Below the pieces are notes generated by a model. It was not told the DNA's origin, made no database searches, and saw only the letters and a list, made by a program, of their open reading frames with translations. A program made the translations under genes and the position numbers. From Blastococcus_B deserti (GTDB lineage: Bacteria > Actinomycetota > Actinomycetes > Mycobacteriales > Geodermatophilaceae), in the NCBI RefSeq assembly GCF_042682525.1, contig NZ_JBHUHP010000009.1, positions 62,001-126,000 on the forward strand: a stretch of 64,000 nt of DNA, given 5' to 3'. Below are positions 7,383 through 14,398 of the stretch, in pieces (positions within the stretch are counted from its first letter, which is position 1; each line of letters begins with the position of its first letter).

Positions 7383-9698
7383 GTGGCTCTGGCGCTCTAC
7401 CGCAAGTACCGCCCGGCGACCTTCGCCGAGGTGGTCGGGCAGGAGCACGTCACCACCCCGCTGGTGAACGCCGTCGACGGCGGCCGGATCAACCACGCCT
7501 ACCTGTTCAGCGGTCCGCGCGGCTGCGGCAAGACGTCGTCGGCACGCATCCTCGCCCGGTCCCTCAACTGCGAGCAGGGACCGACCTCGACCCCGTGCGG
7601 CGTGTGCGCCTCCTGCGTGGCGCTCGCGCCCGACGGTCCCGGCTCCCTCGACGTCATCGAGATCGACGCGGCCAGCCACGGTGGCGTCGACGACGCCCGT
7701 GACCTGCGCGAGCGGGCGTTCTTCGCACCGGTGAACAGCCGGTACAAGGTCTACATCGTCGACGAGGCGCACATGGTCACCACGCAGGGCTTCAACGCCC
7801 TGCTCAAGGTGGTCGAGGAGCCACCGGAGTTCCTCGTCTTCGTCTTCGCGACCACCGAGCCGGACAAGGTGCTGCCCACCATCCGGTCCCGCACCCACCA
7901 CTACCCGTTCCGCCTGGTCCCGCCGACGACGCTGCGCGGGCTGCTGGAGAAGACCTGCGCGGCCGAGGGGGTGCAGGTGGAGCCCACCGTGTTCCCCCTC
8001 GTCGTCCGCGCCGGCGGCGGATCGGTGCGCGACTCGCTGTCGATCCTCGACCAGCTGCTGGCCGGTGCCGGGCCCGAGGGCGTCACCTACAGGAGCGCGG
8101 TGGGGCTGCTCGGCGTCACCGACGACGCGCTGCTCGACGAGACGATCGACGCCCTCGCCGCCCACGACGCGCCGGCGGTGTTCCGCGCCGTCGACCGCGT
8201 GGTCGAGGCCGGCCACGATCCGCGGCGGTTCGCCACCGACCTGCTCGACCGCCTGCGCGACCTGATCGTCCTCGACGCCGTGCCCGACGCCGGCGGCAAC
8301 GGCCTGCTCGACTGCCCGCCCGACCGGCTGGACCTGATGAACCAGCAGGCCTCCGCGCTCGGCTCGGCGACGCTCTCGCGGATGGCCGACACGGTGCACG
8401 AGGGCCTGACCGAGATGCGTGGGACGACGGCGCCCCGGCTGCTGCTGGAGCTGGTCTGCGCCCGCATGCTGCTGCCGGCGACCGACGGCTCGGCCGCCGC
8501 CACCCTCCAGCGCCTGGAGCGGCTCGAGCGGCGGATGTCCATCGCCGGGGAGCACGCCGGCCGTCCGGGGGCGGAGTCCCCGCCCCGGGAGGCAGCGGTC
8601 TCGCCGGTCCGCGAGGCCCCGGCCCGCGAGACGCCGCGCGCCGCCGCACCCGCTCCCGCGGCACCCGTCCCCGCCGCCGCGGCGGCCGACGCCGCTCCGG
8701 CACTCGCCGCGGAGCCGGGCCCGCGGCGCGAGTACGTCCGCCCCTCGCAGCGCAGGGAGGCGCCCGCGCCCGCCGCCACGGCGGCGCCGGCCCCTACCGC
8801 CACGGCGCCGCTGGCCCCTACCGCCACGGCGGCGCCGGCCCCTCCCGCCACGGCGGCGTCGGCTGCATCCGCCACCACCGCCACCGACGACTGGCCGGAG
8901 ACCGTGCGGCCGGGCACCGGCCGCGGCAGGACGACGGCCGCGGCGGCGGCCGCACCCGCTGCCGCGCCGGCCGAGCGCACGCCGCCGCGCGTCGCCGCCG
9001 GCGAACCCGACATCCCGCTCCCGCCGGAACCCACGGACGACGAGGACTGGCCGCACGCCCCCAGCCCTGCCGCCGCCCGCGCCGCGGCCGCCCGCACGGA
9101 GGCCGCCGACGCCGGGGCGTCGCGCGCCGGTGGGCCGCCCCGGGCCGCCGCCGAGTCCACGCCGGCACCGCGCGGCGGTGAGCCGACGCCGGTCGTCTCG
9201 GCCAACCCCGAGCCCGCCGCCGACGACGACGGTGAGCTCACCACCACCGACGTCCGCCGGATGTGGCCCGAGCTGCTGTCCGTCGTCAAGAAGCACAAGC
9301 GGACGACCGAGGCGCTGCTGAAGAACGCGCAGGTGCACCAGTTGTCCGGCGGTGTGCTCACCCTCTCCACGGCGTCGCCGGCCCTGGCCCGCCGTCTGGG
9401 CGATGACCTGAACAAGGACGTCATCCGGGAGGCGCTCAACGAGCTCCTCGGCGTGCGCTGGCGGGTGGACGCGGTCGTGGAGGGCGGGGCGGCGGCCACC
9501 GGGCCGGCGGTGCCGCCGGAGCAGGCCCGGGAGGCCGCGCGCGCGGCCGAGGTCGCCGAGGCGCGCGAGCTCATGGCCGAGCGGGCCGCGGACGTCTCGG
9601 CGGGGGGAGACCGGGAGCCCGAGCCGGTGGTCGACCCCGAGCAGGCCGCCCTGTCCCTGCTGCGCGCGCAGCTGGGCGCCCGGCCGGTCGACGGCTGA
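7383..9698 (+). CDS. dnaX: DNA polymerase III subunit gamma/tau
   Basis: The 771-residue clamp-loader subunit of the replicative polymerase starts MALALYRKYRP, the family signature. It has Walker A GPRGCGKT at 44-51, a zinc-binding cysteine cluster (about 64-79), Walker B VDEAHM and the sensor segment IRSRTHH. The AAA+ and collar domains end near residue 375. A long Ala/Pro-rich low-complexity linker (about 400-620) follows, with four 8-residue repeats, then a C-terminal domain containing TTTDVRRMWPELL and KKHKRTTEALLKNAQV. I did not see a convincing frameshift heptamer, so a full-length tau-like form is expected. The GTG start is fixed by the leaderless promoter. Confidence 0.95.
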   Translation: MALALYRKYRPATFAEVVGQEHVTTPLVNAVDGGRINHAYLFSGPRGCGKTSSARILARSLNCEQGPTSTPCGVCASCVALAPDGPGSLDVIEIDAASHGGVDDARDLRERAFFAPVNSRYKVYIVDEAHMVTTQGFNALLKVVEEPPEFLVFVFATTEPDKVLPTIRSRTHHYPFRLVPPTTLRGLLEKTCAAEGVQVEPTVFPLVVRAGGGSVRDSLSILDQLLAGAGPEGVTYRSAVGLLGVTDDALLDETIDALAAHDAPAVFRAVDRVVEAGHDPRRFATDLLDRLRDLIVLDAVPDAGGNGLLDCPPDRLDLMNQQASALGSATLSRMADTVHEGLTEMRGTTAPRLLLELVCARMLLPATDGSAAATLQRLERLERRMSIAGEHAGRPGAESPPREAAVSPVREAPARETPRAAAPAPAAPVPAAAAADAAPALAAEPGPRREYVRPSQRREAPAPAATAAPAPTATAPLAPTATAAPAPPATAASAASATTATDDWPETVRPGTGRGRTTAAAAAAPAAAPAERTPPRVAAGEPDIPLPPEPTDDEDWPHAPSPAAARAAAARTEAADAGASRAGGPPRAAAESTPAPRGGEPTPVVSANPEPAADDDGELTTTDVRRMWPELLSVVKKHKRTTEALLKNAQVHQLSGGVLTLSTASPALARRLGDDLNKDVIREALNELLGVRWRVDAVVEGGAAATGPAVPPEQAREAARAAEVAEARELMAERAADVSAGGDREPEPVVDPEQAALSLLRAQLGARPVDG
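8775..8870 (+). repeat. Four 24-bp tandem repeats inside dnaX
   Basis: The unit GCCACGGCGGCGCCGGCCCC plus TACC recurs four times with few changes and encodes ATAAPAPT-like 8-mers in the tau linker. The copies keep the frame, so length changes would be tolerated. Confidence 0.85.
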
Positions 9699-9702
9699 GC
9701 CG

Positions 9703-9771
9703 ATGCGTGCACGCGACCTCCCCGAGGACGAGCAGGCCGTCGTCGAGGCCGTCGCGCGCCAGGTGTACTGA
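9703..9771 (+). CDS. Possible small or truncated ORF after dnaX (22 aa)
   Basis: An ATG 4 nt after the dnaX stop opens a 22-codon frame, MRARDLPEDEQAVVEAVARQ followed by VY and a stop. The acidic helical sequence looks like the start of a protein. The reading frame ends just before the IS481-like remnant, so this could be a gene truncated by an old insertion. It could also be a chance ORF. No function can be given. Confidence 0.3.
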   Translation: MRARDLPEDEQAVVEAVARQVY

Positions 9772-9779
9772 CCACGGGC

Positions 9780-10011
9780 GTTGGTGACGGCGTCTGGTGA
9801 CATGAGGAAGACCTCCGAGTGAGGTGTGGAGCTGTCTAGGAACCGCTCCTCAACCCGGAGGCCTTCGTGTCCCACGCTAATGCGCTGCTGACTCCGCGGG
9901 GCCGGCGACTGCTGGCCCGTTGCGACCTGGAGGCCGGGATGGCCCAGCTCCACGTGTCCGAGGCGTGCATGCGGGTGGCGCTGGACACCATGCGCGTCCA
10001 CGGCGCCACCG
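9780..10011 (+). pseudogene. IS481-family transposase remnant (left end and N-terminus)
   Basis: From 9867 the frame reads MSHANALLTPRGRRLLARC, the start I recall for IS481-family transposases, and the leader before it (TCTGGTGACATGAGGAAGAC, then a GGAGG before the ATG) also resembles the left end of such elements. The similarity fades after about 25 residues; the helix-turn-helix and the DDE catalytic core are absent. The element is therefore a decayed 5' fragment between dnaX and ybaB. No matching right end was found in the window. Confidence 0.6.
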
Positions 10012-10014
10012 GTT

Positions 10015-10064
10015 GCTCCTGCGGTGTTCCACCCGGTTCTGCGGCGAGGCAGCACCGCAGGAGC
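10015..10064. repeat. Perfect 12-bp inverted repeat at the end of the IS remnant
   Basis: GCTCCTGCGGTG (10015-10026) pairs perfectly with CACCGCAGGAGC (10053-10064) around 26 nt. It could be a terminator between dnaX and ybaB or a scar of the insertion. Confidence 0.6.
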
Positions 10065-10168
10065 GAAGGGAGCAGCGCACCAGCGGGTGGGCGGGCGGCG
10101 GTGCGGTGGTTCCGGCGCCAGAGGGGATCGCGGCGCTCGGCGTGCCGCTGCGCGTCGTATCCGCGGCC

Positions 10169-10174
10169 TACCCT
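10169..10174 (+). promoter_or_regulatory. -10 box for a leaderless ybaB mRNA
   Basis: TACCCT ends 6 nt before the ybaB ATG at 10181, with no Shine-Dalgarno between them. Confidence 0.55.
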
Positions 10175-10180
10175 CGTGGC

Positions 10181-10525
10181 ATGTTCCCCGGTGGTCAGCC
10201 CGACATGGCACAGCTCCTCCAGCAGGCCCAGCAGATGCAGCAGCAGCTGGTCGCCGCCCAGGAGGAGCTGGCGCGCACCGAGGTCACCGGCTCGGCCGGC
10301 GGGGGCCTGGTCACGGCGACGATGACCGGCAGCGGCGACGTCACCGCCGTCACCATCGCCCCGGCCGCCGTCGACCCCGACGACCTCGAGACGCTCCAGG
10401 ACCTCGTGGTCGCCGCGCTGCACGACGCCAAGCGCACCGCCGACGAGCTCGCCGCCAGGACCATGGGCCCTCTCGCGGGCGGCCTGGGGGGTCCCGGCGG
10501 GGGCCTGGGCCTCCCCGGGCTCTGA
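10181..10525 (+). CDS. ybaB: YbaB/EbfC family nucleoid-associated protein
   Basis: The 114-residue protein starts with MFPGGQPDMAQLLQQAQQMQ, the helical dimerisation hairpin typical of YbaB/EbfC. The beta region TEVTGSAGGGLVTATMTGSG follows, then a second helix and a Gly/Leu/Pro-rich tail. Family members are small DNA-binding dimers that coat the nucleoid and are encoded between dnaX and recR in many bacteria, as here. The ATG is set by the -10 box 6 nt upstream; an alternative ATG at 10205 would remove 8 residues. Confidence 0.93.
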   Translation: MFPGGQPDMAQLLQQAQQMQQQLVAAQEELARTEVTGSAGGGLVTATMTGSGDVTAVTIAPAAVDPDDLETLQDLVVAALHDAKRTADELAARTMGPLAGGLGGPGGGLGLPGL

Positions 10526-10569
10526 CCGCACCCCCGAGACGTCGAGACGACAGAACACAGAGGACAACC

Positions 10570-11169
10570 GTGTACGAGGGTGCCGTCCAGGACCTGATCG
10601 ACGAGCTGGGCCGGCTGCCCGGCGTCGGCCCCAAGAGCGCGCAGCGCATCGCCTTCCACCTGCTGTCGGCGGAGTCCACCGACGTGGGGCGCCTGGTCTC
10701 GGCGCTCACCCGCGTGCAGGAGGAGGTCCGCTTCTGCGTGACCTGCTACAACGTGGCCGAGGGCGAGCAGTGCCGGATCTGCCGCGATCCGCGGCGCAGT
10801 GACGAGGTCCTGTGCGTGGTCGAGGAGCCCAAGGACGTCGTCGCGATCGAGCGCACCCGCGAGTTCCGGGGCCGGTACCACGTGCTCGGCGGTGCGATCA
10901 GCCCGATCGACGGCGTGGGCCCCGACGACCTGCGGGTCAAGGAGCTCATGACCCGGCTGATGAACGGCGCCGTCACCGAGCTGATCATCGCCACCGACCC
11001 CAACCTCGAGGGGGAGGCGACCGCCGCCTACCTGGCCCGGCTGGTGTCGCCGATGGGGCTGGCGGTCTCCCGGCTGGCCAGCGGGCTGCCCGTCGGCGGC
11101 GACCTGGAGTACGCCGACGAGGTGACGCTGGGCCGGGCGTTCGAGGGCCGTCGCCGCATCGACGCATGA
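10570..11169 (+). CDS. recR: Recombination mediator RecR
   Basis: RecR works with RecO/RecF to load RecA on gapped DNA. The 199-residue protein has an N-terminal helix-hairpin-helix (LPGVGPKSAQRIAFHLL, about 16-32), a four-cysteine zinc finger (FCVTC...CRIC, about 57-76) and a Toprim domain with the acidic TDPNLEGEATA motif (about 139-149). The start is GTG at 10570, with a weak GAGGA upstream and a length typical of RecR. It lies 44 bp after ybaB and is probably co-transcribed with it. Confidence 0.95.
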   Translation: MYEGAVQDLIDELGRLPGVGPKSAQRIAFHLLSAESTDVGRLVSALTRVQEEVRFCVTCYNVAEGEQCRICRDPRRSDEVLCVVEEPKDVVAIERTREFRGRYHVLGGAISPIDGVGPDDLRVKELMTRLMNGAVTELIIATDPNLEGEATAAYLARLVSPMGLAVSRLASGLPVGGDLEYADEVTLGRAFEGRRRIDA

Positions 11170-11179
11170 GGACCGACCG

Positions 11180-11235
11180 CCCGCCCCTCACCGCTCGCAG
11201 GGTCGATGCGGGACCCTGCCGGAGGCCGTCCGGCT
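11180..11235. repeat. Family B-like repeat after recR (copy B12)
   Basis: The sequence CCCCTCACCGCTCGCAGG matches the family B core. GCAGGGTC (11208-11215) pairs with GACCCTGC (11223 on) to form a hairpin about 40 nt after recR, a plausible terminator. The rest of 11236-11378 shows no gene that I can support. Confidence 0.55.
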
Positions 11236-11378
11236 GAGTTCGCGGGCTCGCGGTGGGCGCTGCAGGCGGCCGTCCGGCTCCGCTCGCCGGCCGGCGGCCG
11301 CCTCCGGACGGTGACGTCGGTGGTTGAGGGTTCTCTCACATTCGCCTGGTCGCGTGGCCGTCGTCGGCCCGACCGGGG

Positions 11379-11384
11379 GATCAT
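11379..11384 (+). promoter_or_regulatory. Candidate -10 box of the metNIQ leader
   Basis: GATCAT ends 6 nt before the leader-peptide GTG at 11391. It deviates from TANNNT at the first base. Confidence 0.35.
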
Positions 11385-11390
11385 CGTCCG

Positions 11391-11459
11391 GTGCCGAGGA
11401 GCTGTGCGCTGACCCGCCGTCGCGCCATCGACCTCATGCGCACGGCCAGCCGGCTCTAG
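11391..11459 (+). CDS. Putative leader peptide upstream of metNIQ (22 aa)
   Basis: A GTG-started frame of 22 codons contains SCALTRRRAIDLMRTASRL and ends in TAG. The segment LTRRRAIDL matches the short 'putative leader peptides' that I recall upstream of sulfur and cysteine metabolism genes in actinobacteria, usually written L-T-x-R-x-x-x-D-L. Those act as sensors of amino-acid supply. Here one Cys and one Met codon are present but no Cys run. A GC hairpin follows at 11466-11484 (CCCCGC/GCGGGG), and metN starts 88 nt after the leader stop. No canonical SAM riboswitch was recognised in the gap. Regulation of the importer by peptide translation is inferred. Confidence 0.55.
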   Translation: MPRSCALTRRRAIDLMRTASRL

Positions 11460-11547
11460 TCCGGGCCCCGCCGGGTACGCGGGGGGAGACCACCCGCGCG
11501 CCGGCCACGTCATCCGTGCCGCACCGCCCAGCCCTGCCGAGGCCTCC

Positions 11548-12639
11548 GTGATCGAACTGACCGACGTCCGCAAGGTCTTCCCCGCCCGCCGCGGGGCGGC
11601 CGAGGTGGTCGCCGTCGACGGCGTCACCCTGTCGGTCGCCGACGGCGAGTTCGCCGGCGTCGTCGGCCCGAGCGGCTCGGGCAAGAGCACCCTGGTGCGG
11701 CTGGTGAACCTGCTGGAGCGGCCCACGTCGGGCGGGGTCGTCGTCGACGGCCAGGTGCTCACCGACCTCGACGACGACGGCGTGCGCCGGGCCCGCCGTG
11801 CCGTGGGCATGGTCTTCCAGCACTTCAACCTGCTCGACTCCCGCACCGCCGCCGGCAACGTCGAGCACCCCCTCGAGCTGGCCGGCGTCGGCCGGACCGA
11901 ACGGCGCCGCCGCGTTGCCGACCTGCTCGACCTCGTCGGCCTGGCCGACCGGCACGCCTCCCGCCCGGCGCAGCTCTCGGGCGGCCAGAAGCAGCGCGTC
12001 GCGATCGCCCGCGCCCTGGCCGCTCAGCCGAAGGTGCTGCTCTGCGACGAGGCGACCAGCGCGCTGGACCCCGCGAGCACCGGCGGCGTGCTCGAACTCC
12101 TGCGGCAGGTGCGCGCCGAGCTCGGCCTCACCGTCCTGCTCATCACCCACGAGATGGCGGTGGTCCGCGCGGTGTGCGACAGCGCCGTGTTGCTGGACCA
12201 CGGCCGGGTCGTCGACGGCGGCCCGCTGACCGAGGTGCTCACCCGGCCGCACTCGCCGCTGGCCGCCCAGCTGCTGCCGGTGCCGGCGGTCGCCGGGGGA
12301 GCGGGCGACCTCGTCCGGGTCACCGTGACCGAGGACGCCCCGGAGGGCCGGGTGCTGCGCACCCTCGCCGGAGAGCTGGGCCTGGACGTCGAGGTCGTCG
12401 GCGGTTCCGTGGAGACCGTGGCCGGCCGGCGGTTCGGCCGCCTGCTGCTGTCGGTCACCGGCGACGACGGCCGGCTCGACGTGGCCCTTCAGCGGCTCCG
12501 CGACGGCGGGTCGCTGGTCGAGCGCGCCGTGCCTGGGGACGAGCCGCCCCCGATCGGCGTGCACGACGAGCCCGAGGCGTCCGGGCAGCCCGAGCCCGCG
12601 GTGCCGCACGTCCTCGACATCCCGGAGGTGCCGCGGTGA
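11548..12639 (+). CDS. metN: Methionine ABC transporter, ATP-binding protein
   Basis: MetN powers methionine import with MetI and MetQ. The 363-residue protein has Walker A GPSGSGKST (about 39-47), the Q-loop VFQHFNLL, the signature LSGGQKQR, Walker B VLLCDEATSALD and an H-loop His in ITHEM. A C-terminal NIL regulatory domain (about 248-330), which binds methionine in this family, is present. The start is GTG at 11548 with GAGG upstream. It overlaps metI by 4 bp (GTGA). An upstream leader peptide probably governs the operon. Confidence 0.93.
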   Translation: MIELTDVRKVFPARRGAAEVVAVDGVTLSVADGEFAGVVGPSGSGKSTLVRLVNLLERPTSGGVVVDGQVLTDLDDDGVRRARRAVGMVFQHFNLLDSRTAAGNVEHPLELAGVGRTERRRRVADLLDLVGLADRHASRPAQLSGGQKQRVAIARALAAQPKVLLCDEATSALDPASTGGVLELLRQVRAELGLTVLLITHEMAVVRAVCDSAVLLDHGRVVDGGPLTEVLTRPHSPLAAQLLPVPAVAGGAGDLVRVTVTEDAPEGRVLRTLAGELGLDVEVVGGSVETVAGRRFGRLLLSVTGDDGRLDVALQRLRDGGSLVERAVPGDEPPPIGVHDEPEASGQPEPAVPHVLDIPEVPR

Positions 12640-13295
12640 ACGACTGGAACCGCGTCGCCCCGCAGCTGGTCGAGGCCACCTGGGAGACGCTCTACATGGT
12701 CGGCGTGAGCACGCTGCTCACCGTCCTGATCGGCGTGCCGCTGGGCGTGCTGCTAACGATCACCGCACCGGGCGCGCTGTCCCCCCGACCGGCGGTGCAC
12801 CGGGCGCTCGGGCTGGTGGTCAACCTGGGCCGGTCGCTGCCGTTCATCATCCTGCTGGTGCTGGTGGCGCCCGTGACCCGCGGGATCGTCGGCACCACCA
12901 TCGGGTCCACGGCGACGATCGTCCCGCTCACCATCGGCGCCGTCCCCTTCCTCGCCCGGCTGGTGGAGACCAGCCTGCGCGAGGTGAGCCCGGGGAAGGT
13001 CGAGGCCACCCTCGCCATGGGCGCCCGCCGGCGCGACGTCGTCCGGACCGTGCTCCTGCCCGAGGCGCTGCCCTCGCTGGTCGCCGGGGTGACGGTCACC
13101 GTCGTCGCGCTGATCAGCTACTCGGCGATGGCCGGCGCCGTCGGCGGCGGCGGCCTCGGCGACTTCGCCATCCGCTACGGCTACCAGCAGTTCCGCACCG
13201 ACATCACCGTGGCCACCGTCGTGCTGCTGCTGGTCGTCGTCCAGCTGCTGCAGTGGGCCGGCGACCGCTGGGCCCGCCGGCTGGCACACGTCTGA
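12636..13295 (+). CDS. metI: Methionine ABC transporter, permease
   Basis: The 219-residue protein has five or six hydrophobic helices. The EAA loop for contact with MetN lies at EATLAMGARRRDVVRTVLLPEALP (about 126-149), and the MetI-typical ISYSAMAGAVGGGGLGDFA follows. It forms the membrane dimer of the MetNIQ importer. The GTG start overlaps the metN stop (GTGA), so translation is probably coupled. Confidence 0.93.
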   Translation: MNDWNRVAPQLVEATWETLYMVGVSTLLTVLIGVPLGVLLTITAPGALSPRPAVHRALGLVVNLGRSLPFIILLVLVAPVTRGIVGTTIGSTATIVPLTIGAVPFLARLVETSLREVSPGKVEATLAMGARRRDVVRTVLLPEALPSLVAGVTVTVVALISYSAMAGAVGGGGLGDFAIRYGYQQFRTDITVATVVLLLVVVQLLQWAGDRWARRLAHV

Positions 13296-13335
13296 CTCCA
13301 CCGCACCATCCCACCCCCGCAAGGAGACACCCCAC

Positions 13336-14160
13336 ATGCACCGCCCCACGAGGTTCGCCCTGACCGCCGTCGCCACCGCCACGCTGCTCGGCCTCACCGC
13401 GTGCGGGGGTGGGGAGGCCGAGCTGTCGGGCGCCGACGAGCCGCTGCGCGTCGGCGCCTCCCCGGTGCCGCACGGCGAGATCCTTCGATTCATCGACGAG
13501 GAGCTGGCCGAGGACGCCGGGCTGGACCTCGAGATCGTCGAGTTCACCGACTACGTGCAGCCCAACGTCGCCCTCGACGACGGCTCCCTCGACGCCAACT
13601 ACTTCCAGACGGTGCCCTACCTGGAGGAGCAGGAGGCCAGCGGGGGGTACGACTTCACCGCCCTGGAGCCGGTGCACATCGAGCCGCTGGGCATCTACTC
13701 CGAGTCGCTCACCGACCTCGCCGACCTGCCCGACGGCGCCACGGTGGCGATCCCCAACGACCCGACGAACGCCGCCCGCGCGCTGCGCCTGCTCGAGGCC
13801 AACGACCTGCTCACCCTCGCCGACACCGGTGACGCCGCCCCGACCGCCCTCGACATCGAGGCCAACCCGAAGAACCTGGAGATCCAGGAGGTCGAGGCCG
13901 CCCAGCTGCCCCGCTCGCTGGCCGACGTCGACGCCGCGGTGATCAACGGCAACTACGCCATCGACGCCGACCTCTCCCCGGCCGAGGACGCCCTGGCGCT
14001 GGAGGAGGCCGAGGGCAACCCGAACGCCAACCTGCTGGTCGTCCGCAGCGGCGACGAGGACGACGAGCGGATCATCCAGCTGGAGGAACTGCTGCACTCC
14101 GACGAGGTGCGGGAGTTCATCGAGCAGACCTACGAGGGCGCGGTGCTGCCCGCCTTCTGA
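13336..14160 (+). CDS. metQ: Methionine-binding lipoprotein
   Basis: The 274-residue protein has a signal peptide ending in the lipobox LTAC (Cys about 23), then a NlpA/MetQ-type binding fold with VGASPVPHGEIL, NVALDDGSLDANYFQ and INGNYA, all hallmarks of the family. It captures methionine outside the membrane and delivers it to MetI. An AAGGAGA ribosome-binding site sits before the ATG. The gap of 40 bp after metI suggests one operon. An assembly gap lies 37 bp after its stop. Confidence 0.94.
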   Translation: MHRPTRFALTAVATATLLGLTACGGGEAELSGADEPLRVGASPVPHGEILRFIDEELAEDAGLDLEIVEFTDYVQPNVALDDGSLDANYFQTVPYLEEQEASGGYDFTALEPVHIEPLGIYSESLTDLADLPDGATVAIPNDPTNAARALRLLEANDLLTLADTGDAAPTALDIEANPKNLEIQEVEAAQLPRSLADVDAAVINGNYAIDADLSPAEDALALEEAEGNPNANLLVVRSGDEDDERIIQLEELLHSDEVREFIEQTYEGAVLPAF

Positions 14161-14196
14161 CCGGCCGGCCGTTCCGCGCCGTCGGGTGCCCCCGGC

Positions 14197-14222
14197 NNNN
14201 NNNNNNNNNNNNNNNNNNNNNN
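14197..14222. other. Assembly gap (26 N)
   Basis: A run of N between metQ and the peptide-binding protein gene. The true length is unknown. The sequence on both sides is intergenic, so no visible gene is broken. Confidence 0.99.
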
Positions 14223-14398
14223 GGCCGGCGATGTGCGCGTCGCGGCCCGCACCGCGCAGTCACGAGCGCATAACAGTGCCTTCGCAGGACTCCTTCCTGC
14301 CAAGACATGGTGTTAGGACTAGATCCTCCATTGGCCACAGGCGGCCGCGGTGGCGCCTGCGCGCCCGCGGGCCGCCGTCATCGAAGACAGAGGTACGG

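Noticed and set aside
7044..10211. A 1055-codon open frame on the minus strand opposite dnaX
   Set aside because: It is the GC-driven shadow of dnaX; its composition is Arg/Gly/His-rich without any domain, and the plus-strand dnaX is certain.
11460..11547. A SAM or other riboswitch upstream of metN
   Set aside because: I found only a short GC hairpin, no conserved SAM-I or SAM-IV core, so I did not call one. A leader peptide fits better.
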